From Thermodesulfovibrionales bacterium (GTDB taxonomy: Bacteria > Nitrospirota > Thermodesulfovibrionia > Thermodesulfovibrionales > Dissulfurispiraceae): DNA of 12,993 nucleotides. Where the stretch lies: assembly GCA_021129835.1 (NCBI GenBank), contig JAJOKM010000064.1, forward strand, positions 1 to 12,993, given 5' to 3'. This document shows, piece by piece, positions 5,796-12,981 of this stretch. How positions within the stretch are numbered: position 1 is the stretch's first letter; each line of letters starts with the position of its first letter. The notes under the pieces are model-generated. The model was not told the origin of the DNA. It saw only the letters and a list, made by a program, of their open reading frames with translations, and did not search any database. Both the position numbers and the translations under genes were made by a program.

Positions 5796-6872
5796 ATGGG
5801 TGCGATAAAGACTGATTCGAAGGTAAGGGATATCCAAGAGCTTATAAGATCTAAAGGGATAGATGCCTTTTTTATTAACAACATTAAAAATGTCCGTTAT
5901 CTAACAGGGTTTACCGGTTCATCTGGTTTTGTGCTTATCACAGGAGACGAGAATCTATTTTTTACAGATTTCCGCTATAAGATACAGGCAGAATCTGAAG
6001 TAAAGGGATATGAAATCGGGATAGAGAAAGGCATAAGAATAAATGTGATCAGCAGCCTTATAAGAAGACTGGGGATTAAGAGGTTCGGGTTTGAGACATC
6101 TATGGCGTACGGATTTTATGAACTCCTTAAAGGTTTGTCGATAACTTTAATACCGCTAAGGGGTGTCGTGGAAGAATGTAGAGAGAGCAAGGGAGAAGAG
6201 GAGATTAGCAGTATCAAAGAGGCGGTAAGGAGGGCAGAGAGGGCATTTCTAAAGGTCAAAACGAATATAAAAGTAGGCATAAAAGAGCGGGATATCGGGC
6301 TGAGGCTCGAGGATCAACTAAGGAAAGAGGGGTGCAGGAGGATACCGTTTGATATAATAGTGGCCTCCGGAAAGAATTCCTCTATGCCGCATGCCCGTCC
6401 AACGGAAAAGAAGATAGAGGAGGGAGATTTTGTTATAATTGATTGGGGTGGGGAGGCAAATGAGTATTGCTCCGATATGACAAGGACTTTTTTTATGGGG
6501 GGAGAGATCTCTTCTGAAAAGATAGCGATGTACAACGCAGTTAATGGCGCAAGGGAAAAGGCAATCGAGTCTGTAAGGGAGGGGATGGGGACACAGAAAA
6601 TTGACAGTGTTGCCAGGACCGAGATAGAGAAGGCAGGATATGGGAGGTTTTTTGGGCACAGCACGGGTCATGGCGTAGGACTCGATATTAAGGAATACCC
6701 CTTCATATCACAAACAGACGACAGAAGGATATCTAACGGTATGGTCTTTACCATTGAACCCGGTGTGTATATCCCCTCATTAGGCGGAGTCAGAATCGAA
6801 GACATGGTGGTAGTAAAAGAAGAAAAGGCTATCTTATTGACGAGTCTTAGTAGAGAACTGGAGATAATTTAA
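5796..6872 (+). CDS. M24-family metallopeptidase (Xaa-Pro aminopeptidase/dipeptidase type)
   Basis: Cytoplasmic metal-dependent peptidase predicted to cleave Xaa-Pro bonds in peptide turnover. It is 358 residues from the ATG at 5796, the size of the compact PapA/YpdF-like members. An N-terminal creatinase-like domain (about 1-130, with N-V-R-Y-L-T-G-F-T-G-S-S-G at 32-44) precedes the pita-bread catalytic domain. All five metal ligands are visible: D216 in DWGG, D227 in SDMTRT, H292 in GHSTGHGVG, E321 in IEPGVY and E335 in RIED. H199 in SMPHARP is the conserved substrate-side His. A GTG at 5790 is also in frame, but AAGG at 5787-5790 serves the ATG better. Its position before efp is common and fits a link to proline-containing sequences, although that link is only suggestive. 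Whether it acts as aminopeptidase or dipeptidase is not decidable here. Confidence 0.92.
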   Translation: MGAIKTDSKVRDIQELIRSKGIDAFFINNIKNVRYLTGFTGSSGFVLITGDENLFFTDFRYKIQAESEVKGYEIGIEKGIRINVISSLIRRLGIKRFGFETSMAYGFYELLKGLSITLIPLRGVVEECRESKGEEEISSIKEAVRRAERAFLKVKTNIKVGIKERDIGLRLEDQLRKEGCRRIPFDIIVASGKNSSMPHARPTEKKIEEGDFVIIDWGGEANEYCSDMTRTFFMGGEISSEKIAMYNAVNGAREKAIESVREGMGTQKIDSVARTEIEKAGYGRFFGHSTGHGVGLDIKEYPFISQTDDRRISNGMVFTIEPGVYIPSLGGVRIEDMVVVKEEKAILLTSLSRELEII

Positions 6873-6895
6873 GGAAAATGAGGTTGTAAAAAGTC

Positions 6896-7009
6896 GTCAT
6901 TCCCGTGAAAACGGGAATCCAGACGCCGTCCCTGCAGGCAGTAAGCAGGGATGCCGCCCATTTGTTTGAATGAATACTGGATTCCTGCTCAGAAGACTGC
7001 GGGAATGAC
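6896..7009. repeat. 114-bp nested inverted-repeat element (MITE/REP-like)
   Basis: The ends GTCATTCCCG (6896-6905) and CGGGAATGAC (7000-7009) are perfect 10-bp inverted repeats. Inside are a local hairpin ATTCCCG/CGGGAAT (6899-6905 with 6912-6918), a second inverted pair GGAATCCAG/CTGGATTCC (6914-6922 with 6977-6985) and a central hairpin TCCCTG/CAGGGA (6929-6934 with 6946-6951). GTCATTCCCG...GGAATCCAG blocks are well known as dispersed intergenic repeats in environmental Deltaproteobacteria- and Nitrospirota-type genomes. No flanking target duplication is clear and no protein is encoded. It fills most of the 259-bp gap between the M24 peptidase and efp and may terminate or attenuate transcription. 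Confidence 0.75.
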
Positions 7010-7064
7010 AGAAAAAATGCTTTTAGGTTTTTTTATGACTTCATCAAGAAATGGCTTTTGCATT

Positions 7065-7092
7065 TTGATATCTGCATTTTGCACTTTATAGA
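7065..7092 (+). promoter_or_regulatory. Candidate sigma-70 promoter for efp-accB-accC
   Basis: TTGATA (7065-7070) and TATAGA (7087-7092) are separated by 16 bp and match the -35 and -10 consensus at 5 and 4 of 6 positions. Transcription would start near 7099, leaving a leader of about 33 nt before the efp TTG at 7132. This is the only plausible promoter I see downstream of the repeat element. It is supported by sequence match alone. Confidence 0.35.
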
Positions 7093-7117
7093 AGGCGCAT
7101 ACATATGCACATATACC

Positions 7118-7123
7118 AGGAGG
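7118..7123 (+). promoter_or_regulatory. Strong Shine-Dalgarno AGGAGG that decides the efp start
   Basis: AGGAGG lies 8 nt before the TTG at 7132. An ATG at 7125 is only 1 nt away from it and opens a 7-codon frame that stops within efp, so it is not the efp start. The spacing and the conserved N-terminus of EF-P fix the TTG as the initiator. Confidence 0.75.
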
Positions 7124-7131
7124 CATGAAAG

Positions 7132-7707
7132 TTGATTGCGACGAATGATTTCAAGAGAGGAACAAAGATTGATTACAAAGGAGAGCCTTATGAAGTGATA
7201 GAGTTCCAGCATGTCAAGATGCAGCAGAGGGCTCCGATTGTAAAGACAAAGATAAAGAATTTGAAGACCGGAAGGGTATTAGAAGAGACGTTCTCGGCTG
7301 GTGAAAAATTCGAATCACCAAATCTGGAAGAAAAAGATATGCAGTATATCTACAGCCAAGACGACCTTTATTACTTCTTGGACATGAAGACATATGAACA
7401 GATACCATTAACCTCTGCGCAGATCGGGGATACAAAAAAGTTTATTAAAGAAGGCATGACGATTAAAATTCTTTATTACAAAAATATGCCCATGATTGTT
7501 GAGCCTCCTATGTTTGTTGAACTCGAGGTGGTGGAGACAGAACCATCTTTCAAGGGCGATACGGCATCTGGAAGTAATAAACCAGCAAGACTCGAGACAG
7601 GGCTGGTCGTTAAGGTTCCCTTTCATATAGAGATAGGCGAGGTATTAAGGATTGATACAAGGACATCGGAGTATATCGAGAAAGTAAGAGACAGGAAGGA
7701 TAGATAA
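7132..7707 (+). CDS. efp: Translation elongation factor P with an atypical tip loop
   Basis: EF-P binds between the P and E sites of ribosomes stalled on consecutive prolines and promotes peptide bond formation. It is 191 residues in the usual three-domain layout: N-terminal KOW-like domain (about 1-62), OB domain (about 65-126) and C-terminal OB domain with TGLVVKVPFHIEIGEVLRID and TRTSEYI (about 136-182). The odd feature is the domain I tip. Where many EF-Ps have H-V-K-P-G-K-G, this one has H-V-K-M-Q-Q-R (27-33), so Gln32 aligns with the Lys or Arg that is modified in E. coli- or Pseudomonas-type proteins. No epmA, epmB or earP gene is present in the window. It starts with TTG behind a strong AGGAGG, and its stop overlaps the accB start by one base (TAATG). 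Confidence 0.95.
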   Translation: MIATNDFKRGTKIDYKGEPYEVIEFQHVKMQQRAPIVKTKIKNLKTGRVLEETFSAGEKFESPNLEEKDMQYIYSQDDLYYFLDMKTYEQIPLTSAQIGDTKKFIKEGMTIKILYYKNMPMIVEPPMFVELEVVETEPSFKGDTASGSNKPARLETGLVVKVPFHIEIGEVLRIDTRTSEYIEKVRDRKDR

Positions 7708-8135
7708 TGGAACTCGATGACTTAAAAAAGGTGATAAGGCTTTTAAGAGATACAGACATAACTGAGTTGCAGATAGAAAAAGAGGGGATTAAGATTAAGA
7801 TAAGACGCGATAAATTTTTTTCCGCCGCTTCGGGTCCCCAACAACCTGTCTTGGTCGAGAAAAAAGGAGTTAAAGTAGAAGAGGCAGAAGAAGGGCTGTT
7901 GACTGTTGCCTCACCTGTGATAGGGACATTTTATAGGTCATCATCCCCCGACGTAGAGGCATTTGTTGATGTTGGCACAGAGGTAAAGAAAGGAGATACC
8001 CTCTGCGTAATAGAAGCAATGAAATTGATGAATACAATAGAGAGTGAAATTGATGGCGTGATAATCAAAATATTTTTAGAAAACGGGCATCCCGTTGAGT
8101 ATGGTGAGCCTATTTTTTTGGTGAGACCAAAGTAA
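7707..8135 (+). CDS. accB: Biotin carboxyl carrier protein of acetyl-CoA carboxylase
   Basis: Carries the biotin that shuttles carboxylate between biotin carboxylase and carboxyltransferase in malonyl-CoA formation, the first committed step of fatty-acid synthesis. It is 142 residues. An N-terminal helical segment (about 1-35) is followed by a short linker (about 38-65) that is less Ala/Pro-rich than in E. coli AccB. The biotinyl (lipoyl-like) domain runs from ASPVIGTFYRSSSP (68-81) to the C-terminus. Biotin would attach to K106 in EAMKLMN (103-109). The -TFYRSSSP- stretch forms the protruding thumb region characteristic of true AccB. AGGAAGGA precedes the ATG by about 6 nt, and the ATG overlaps the efp stop. 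accC follows after 3 nt, so efp, accB and accC form one transcription unit. Confidence 0.96.
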   Translation: MELDDLKKVIRLLRDTDITELQIEKEGIKIKIRRDKFFSAASGPQQPVLVEKKGVKVEEAEEGLLTVASPVIGTFYRSSSPDVEAFVDVGTEVKKGDTLCVIEAMKLMNTIESEIDGVIIKIFLENGHPVEYGEPIFLVRPK

Positions 8136-8138
8136 ATT

Positions 8139-9494
8139 ATGAAGCTTTTCAGGAAAATGCTTATTGCAAACCGTGGCGAAATAGCCGTAAGGGTAATACG
8201 TGCGTGCAAGGAACTTGACATCAAGACCGTTGCAATATTTTCTGATATAGAGAGGGAATCCCTTCATGTAAGGTTTGCTGACGAAGCAGTATGTATTGGC
8301 CCTGCAGATTCAAAGTATAGCTATTTAAACATACCAGCAATACTTAGCGCCGCTGAACTTACAGATTCAGAGGCTATTCATCCAGGGTATGGGTTTCTGT
8401 CTGAAAATCCACAGTTCGCAGAGGCATGTGCCACGGCTGGTATTACTTTTATAGGCCCTTCTTCTGAAAGCATTGGGATAGGTGGAGACAAGGCAAAGGT
8501 AAAGCAACTATTGAAAAAACAGGGGATTCCCGTTATCCCTGGAAGTGATGGTCCTGTAGAATCAGAAGGAATGGCGATGAAGATAGCCAAAAGGATAGGA
8601 TTTCCGATAATAATAAAGGCCTCCTCAGGGGGTGGAGGCCGCGGGATGAGGATAGTTAACAGAAAGCAAGACCTTCCTCAGGCCCTTCAGATGGCACAAG
8701 GAGAAGCCCTTACTTTATTTGGAAGCAGCGAAGCATATATCGAAAAATACCTTCCGTCTATAAGGCATATCGAGATTCAGATACTTGCTGATGACAGAGG
8801 GAATGTGATTCATCTCGGGGAACGTGATTGCACTATACAGAGGAGACACCAGAAACTCATAGAAGAGTCTCCTTCTCCTGTTGCGACAGCAAAATTTCGT
8901 AAAAAGATAGGCGAGCTTGCTGTGCGGGCAGCTAGAGCGATAAGATATAAAAATGCCGGAACTATAGAGTTTGTTGTCGATCATAAGCAGAATGTATATT
9001 TTATTGAGGTGAATACAAGAATTCAGGTGGAACATCCTGTCACAGAAGAGCTTACAGGGATAGATATAGTAAAAGAGCAGCTAAAGATAGCGGCAGGATA
9101 TCCGTTGCCCTACAAACAGAGCCAAATAGAGCTCTCAGGACATGCAATTGAATGCAGGATAAATGCCGAGGACCCTGAAAAGTTTGTCCCATTTCCGGGC
9201 AGGATAGCATTTTTCCTTCCTCCAGGCGGTTATGGTGTGAGGGTTGATACCGCAGCATATACAGGATGGACCGTGCCGCCTCACTATGATCCCATGATCG
9301 CAAAATTAATAGTACACGGTGAAGATAGGGAGGATGCCATCGCAATAATGAGGAGGGCATTGGATGAATTCATAATTGAAGGAATAAAGACTAACATACC
9401 ATTCCATAAAAAGGTCTTTAGCCACCCAGACTTCATAAAGGGCTATTTTAATACGAATTTTGTGGATAAGATTAACCCACCGAACGAAAAATAG
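8139..9494 (+). CDS. accC: Biotin carboxylase subunit of acetyl-CoA carboxylase
   Basis: ATP-grasp enzyme that carboxylates the biotin on AccB using bicarbonate and ATP. It is 451 residues, as usual. The N-terminus LIANRGEIAVRVIRACKEL (8-26) and HPGYGFLSEN (81-90) belong to the biotin-carboxylase N domain. The ATP-grasp domain shows GDK at 116-118, the glycine-rich loop ASSGGGGRGM (161-170), RHIEIQILAD (209-218), RDCTIQRRHQKLIEESP (229-245) and EVNTRIQVEHPVTE (290-303) with the catalytic Arg at 293. The C-terminal domain runs through INAEDPEKFVPFPG. Two small departures are Gly-Gly before DK, where Met-Gly is usual, and EVNTR in place of EMNTR. A pyruvate carboxylase A subunit is a conceivable alternative, but the AccB-type carrier next to it favours acetyl-CoA carboxylase. 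accA and accD are not in the window. Confidence 0.95.
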   Translation: MKLFRKMLIANRGEIAVRVIRACKELDIKTVAIFSDIERESLHVRFADEAVCIGPADSKYSYLNIPAILSAAELTDSEAIHPGYGFLSENPQFAEACATAGITFIGPSSESIGIGGDKAKVKQLLKKQGIPVIPGSDGPVESEGMAMKIAKRIGFPIIIKASSGGGGRGMRIVNRKQDLPQALQMAQGEALTLFGSSEAYIEKYLPSIRHIEIQILADDRGNVIHLGERDCTIQRRHQKLIEESPSPVATAKFRKKIGELAVRAARAIRYKNAGTIEFVVDHKQNVYFIEVNTRIQVEHPVTEELTGIDIVKEQLKIAAGYPLPYKQSQIELSGHAIECRINAEDPEKFVPFPGRIAFFLPPGGYGVRVDTAAYTGWTVPPHYDPMIAKLIVHGEDREDAIAIMRRALDEFIIEGIKTNIPFHKKVFSHPDFIKGYFNTNFVDKINPPNEK

Positions 9495-9526
9495 AGAAGA
9501 TCGGCTGCAAAAGCAGGAATTTAATT

Positions 9527-10180
9527 GTGGCAAAAAGGTTTGACTTAGGTCCTGTCTGTTTCATAACGTCCCCATCAGTTGCTAACAAGTCTTTTCTGCC
9601 CGACGACCTGAAAATCATCTCTACCATTTTGGGATCCGGCATTAGGTGGATGCAGTATCGAGAAAAGGGCAGAGCGAAGAAAGAGATTTTCTATATGGCA
9701 CTGAAGCTGAGAGAAATTACGACTAAATTTGGCGCATCTCTTATAGTGAATGACTATGCCGACATTGCCCTTGCTGCTAATGCCGATGGTCTGCATTTAG
9801 GACAGGATGATCTCCCCCTGACAGAGGCACGGAAGATCATGGGGGAGAAGATTATTGGGATATCGACGCATAGCATTGAGGAGGCGATAGAGGCAGAGGC
9901 TAAAGGGGCGGATTATATAGGATTTGGTCCTGTTTTTCATACAACTACAAAAGATGCCGGAAAACCAAAAGGTGTTAGCATGCTCAGGGAGGTGAGGGAC
10001 TCGGTGAAGATCCCTGTAATCGCAATAGGAGGAATAAAGATAGACAATGTACAGTCTGTCTTTGAAAGCGGCAGATGTAGTGGAGTTGCCATATCATCAG
10101 GACTCTTAAGCGGTGATATTAGAGAGAATGCAGAGAAGTTTTTATCTTTAGTATTTCCCTTCACTAAACCGCTTTTTTAG
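9527..10180 (+). CDS. thiE: Thiamine-phosphate synthase
   Basis: Joins the hydroxymethylpyrimidine diphosphate and thiazole phosphate halves to make thiamine monophosphate. It is 217 residues with a TIM-barrel fold. Motifs in order: MQYREKG (42-48), the pyrophosphate/pyrimidine-binding segment VNDYADIALAANADGLHLGQDD (74-95), GISTHS (111-116), GFGPVFHTTTK (132-142), VIAIGGI (164-170) and GVAISSGLL (186-194). This order separates ThiE from the regulator-like TenI, which usually lacks the full set. It starts with GTG, with AGGA 8 nt upstream, 32 nt after accC, so it may be read from the same transcript. No thiamine pyrophosphate riboswitch is visible before it and no other thiamine gene is in the window. 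Its last 33 bp overlap the end of the convergent ATPase gene. Confidence 0.93.
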   Translation: MAKRFDLGPVCFITSPSVANKSFLPDDLKIISTILGSGIRWMQYREKGRAKKEIFYMALKLREITTKFGASLIVNDYADIALAANADGLHLGQDDLPLTEARKIMGEKIIGISTHSIEEAIEAEAKGADYIGFGPVFHTTTKDAGKPKGVSMLREVRDSVKIPVIAIGGIKIDNVQSVFESGRCSGVAISSGLLSGDIRENAEKFLSLVFPFTKPLF

Positions 10181-12862
10181 AAACTTCTCTATCTCGATTA
10201 TGAAGAGCCCTGGAAGCGCAGATAAGATAATAGGTATCCACCACTCTGCAGGAAATGCCGCTGTTCTAAAGATGGCCTGTAGGGTCGGGGTATAAGTTAT
10301 CATAAGTTGTGCTCCAAGGCTTATCGCAATACCTATAAGGACCCATCTGTTCGAAAATGGATTAAATGTAAAGACCGATTTAGTGATTGATCTGGCAGTA
10401 AGAAGGTAAAAGATATGTAGCAGCATGATGCTCATGAGCGCTGCTGTTTGTGCCTGGGTTAGCAGCAGTTTATCCACTTGGCCCGAAATGGCTGGCATTC
10501 CATAATGGTAATACAGTGCAAACACCACAATCACCATTGTCAAAGAGACGAGTCCAACTTTTTTTATGAATAGGTGATCAATCAGCTTTTCTTTCGGATT
10601 GCGAGGAGGTCTTTGGAGCAATCCCTCTTCTCTTGGCTCCACAACAAGGGGCAAGGAGAGGAATATAGCAACAGATAGGTTTACCCAGAGGATATGCAGG
10701 GGCTCTAAAGGGAGTCGCTCTGCAAAAAGCGGCATAAAAGGTGAAAGCAGTACAGCTCCCATCACCAATGAGGCTTGTCCCCCATTGGTAGGAAGCAAAA
10801 ATAAGATAGCCTTACGGATGTTTTCAAAGACATGCCTGCCCTCTTCTATAGCCGCCTCTATGCTTGCAAAATTATCATCTACCAGGACCATATCAGCGGC
10901 TTCTTTACTCACTTCCGTTCCTGTTATTCCCATAGCTATCCCTATGTCTGCTGCTTTTAGCGCTGGCGCATCGTTTACACCATCACCGGTGACGGCAACG
11001 ACATGTCCCTTATTTTGCAACTGCTTTGTTATCCTGAACTTATGCTCCGGGGCAACTCTCGCATACACCGAGACCTCATCTACAGCATCATATAGTTCTT
11101 CATCGCTCATTCTCGACAGATCCTCTCCCGTTAGCGCTCTGCCATCATATCCGTAAATTCCTAACTTTTTTGCGATGGCCTTTGCCGTCATGGCATGATC
11201 ACCCGTTATCATTACTACCCTTATACCGGCTATCTTGCATTTAGCAACTGCCTCTATCGCCTCTTCCCTTGGCGGATCTATCATGCCCTGGAGCCCAAGA
11301 AAGACTAATCCTTCTAAGTCTTTTAAACTAAGTAGAGTCTTCTCTCGGGGAACAATCTTATACGCCATGCCGAGCACCCTCAGGGCATCTCCTGCCATCG
11401 TATCTGCCTCTGTTAATACCTCCTCGCTGCGAATCGGCTGAATCTCTTCATTAATTAACTGGCGACTGCACATATTTAGAATTTTCTCTGGGGAGCCTTT
11501 TACATAAATAATATTTCTGTCTTTACCTTCATGCAGAGTAGCCATATACTGGTGTTTCGGCTCAAATTGTATAATGTCTAACCATGGAGATTTTTCCCTG
11601 ATACCAGCTTTGGCTGCCGAGACCATAAGTGCCCCCTCAGTCGGGTCACCTTCAATGCCATAACCTGATTCACCTTCTGTCAATGCTGCACTGTTGCAGA
11701 AGTAACCCGCTTTTAAGGTCTCAAGCAGATCTCTTTCCTCTTCTGCAGGGTTAATGCCCTTGCCATCTATAGAAAACTCGCCACGAGGCTCATAGCCGGT
11801 CCCGCTCACCCGATAGTCTTTCCCTCCGGAATACACCCTTACTACAGTCATCTGATTTTTGGTAAATGTACCGGTCTTGTCTGAGCATATAATGGTAGCG
11901 GAGCCGAGAATTTCTACTGCCGGCAGTTTCCTCACAAGCACATGCCTTTGTGCCATAGCCGTTACGCCGATGGCTAAGGTTACAGTCAGCATAGCAGGTA
12001 GTCCAGCCGGTATCGATGCCACAGCCAGAGATACCGATGCCATGAATGCATAGACAAAACCAAATTCAAATGTCATCGCTAATACAAAGGTGATAGCAGT
12101 AATTATGAGGATAAAGGCAAGTATTACTTTGCTAAAGTCTTTAATCTTTCTCAGCAGAGGTGTAGCAATCTTTCGGGTCTCTTTTATGATTTCGGCGATT
12201 CTGCCTATCTCTGTATGCCCTCCGGTGCCTATCACAACTCCCTGTCCATAGCCCCGCGTAATAAATGTACCACTAAATGCCATGCACCGTTGATCTGCAA
12301 CGGGCAGGTCTGCTATTGAAATGCACTCGGTGTCTTTCCTTGCCGGGATCGACTCCCCGGTAAGCGTTGCCTCATCAGCGCTCATATCCTTTGTATAGAA
12401 CAACCGCAAATCTGCCGGCACCCTGTCACCACCTTCAAGTAAAACAATATCACCTGGAACCAATTCACGTGCAGGTATGGTTTTCCTCTCACCATCTCTG
12501 AGCACAGTGCATTCTGGAGCCATCATCTTCCTTAGTGCCTCTATGGAGGCTTCAGCCTTCCTCTCCATGATAAACCCCATAATTGTATTGGCAAAGACCA
12601 CCCCCAGAATAAATGTTGTATCTATCCAGTAACCTAAGAGACCAGTAACAAGGGCGGCCGCAAGCAAGATATATATCAAGGGGCTACTGAACTGCATGAG
12701 AAATCTAAAGAAAGGGCTAATCTTCTTAAACTTCAGCTCGTTATATCCATATTTTTCTAGCCTTGCCTCTGCTTCGCTACTGACAATGCCACCTCTGTCT
12801 GAGCCCAATACCTCAAAAACCTCTTCGGCGTTCATCTGATACCAATTTGATCTATTAGACAC
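10148..12862 (-). CDS. P2-type cation-transporting ATPase of uncertain ion specificity
   Basis: Large inner-membrane ion pump, 904 residues from the GTG at 12862; a TTG at 12877 would add five residues. GGGGTGG lies about 5 nt before the GTG. Motifs (GTG numbering): cation-ATPase N-domain NWYQMNAEEVFEVLG (6-20), actuator TGES (168-171), phosphorylation site DKTGTFT with D328, KGSPE (455-459), MITGDHAMTAKAIA (551-564) and hinge TGDGVNDAPAL (625-635). About ten membrane segments are visible: two before the actuator, two before D328 and six at the C-terminus. The general architecture is that of SERCA/PMR1-type pumps. However, M4 reads IPAGLP instead of IPEGLP (A286), M5 reads NGGQ instead of NVGE (Q696), and M6 has Ala (A732) where SERCA has D800. 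Normal Ca2+ binding is therefore unlikely. DKTGTFT also departs from the usual DKTGTLT. The transported ion is unknown. Confidence 0.93.
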   Translation of the reverse strand: MSNRSNWYQMNAEEVFEVLGSDRGGIVSSEAEARLEKYGYNELKFKKISPFFRFLMQFSSPLIYILLAAALVTGLLGYWIDTTFILGVVFANTIMGFIMERKAEASIEALRKMMAPECTVLRDGERKTIPARELVPGDIVLLEGGDRVPADLRLFYTKDMSADEATLTGESIPARKDTECISIADLPVADQRCMAFSGTFITRGYGQGVVIGTGGHTEIGRIAEIIKETRKIATPLLRKIKDFSKVILAFILIITAITFVLAMTFEFGFVYAFMASVSLAVASIPAGLPAMLTVTLAIGVTAMAQRHVLVRKLPAVEILGSATIICSDKTGTFTKNQMTVVRVYSGGKDYRVSGTGYEPRGEFSIDGKGINPAEEERDLLETLKAGYFCNSAALTEGESGYGIEGDPTEGALMVSAAKAGIREKSPWLDIIQFEPKHQYMATLHEGKDRNIIYVKGSPEKILNMCSRQLINEEIQPIRSEEVLTEADTMAGDALRVLGMAYKIVPREKTLLSLKDLEGLVFLGLQGMIDPPREEAIEAVAKCKIAGIRVVMITGDHAMTAKAIAKKLGIYGYDGRALTGEDLSRMSDEELYDAVDEVSVYARVAPEHKFRITKQLQNKGHVVAVTGDGVNDAPALKAADIGIAMGITGTEVSKEAADMVLVDDNFASIEAAIEEGRHVFENIRKAILFLLPTNGGQASLVMGAVLLSPFMPLFAERLPLEPLHILWVNLSVAIFLSLPLVVEPREEGLLQRPPRNPKEKLIDHLFIKKVGLVSLTMVIVVFALYYHYGMPAISGQVDKLLLTQAQTAALMSIMLLHIFYLLTARSITKSVFTFNPFSNRWVLIGIAISLGAQLMITYTPTLQAIFRTAAFPAEWWIPIILSALPGLFIIEIEKFLKKRFSEGKY

Positions 12863-12900
12863 AAGTCCACCCCGCAAGATTCTTATTTTTTTACACGAAC

Positions 12901-12906
12901 AGTATA
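12901..12906 (-). promoter_or_regulatory. Candidate -10 box for the ATPase gene
   Basis: On the minus strand TATACT (12906 to 12901) matches 5 of 6 bases of the -10 consensus and lies about 40 nt before the GTG start. No good -35 box is present at 16-18 bp. A short inverted pair CCGA/TCGG (12913-12916 with 12922-12925) lies just upstream, overlapping the spacer, and could be a regulator site or chance. Confidence 0.25.
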
Positions 12907-12938
12907 CCTAACCCGAACAAGTCGGAATTAAAAATTTC

Positions 12939-12981
12939 AAAATCCAAATGCCAAATAAAATCCAAATGCCAAATTCCAAAT
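12939..12981. repeat. 18-bp AT-rich tandem repeat, two copies plus a partial
   Basis: AAAATCCAAATGCCAAAT occurs at 12939-12956 and is repeated exactly at 12957-12974. A partial unit TCCAAAT follows at 12975-12981. It lies upstream of the ATPase gene and runs towards the window edge, so the full array length cannot be seen. CCAAAT-type tandem repeats of this kind are typical low-complexity intergenic filler. Confidence 0.8.

Noticed and set aside
7125..7148. ATG at 7125 just after AGGAGG
   Set aside because: It is 1 nt from the ribosome binding site and encodes only seven codons before a stop; EF-P is in another frame from 7132.
9495..9526. Thiamine pyrophosphate riboswitch before thiE
   Set aside because: The gap from accC is only 32 nt and contains no THI-box-like sequence.
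10599..11156. 185-residue plus-strand open frame inside the ATPase gene
   Set aside because: It is antisense to conserved hinge and membrane motifs of the pump and has low-complexity composition.
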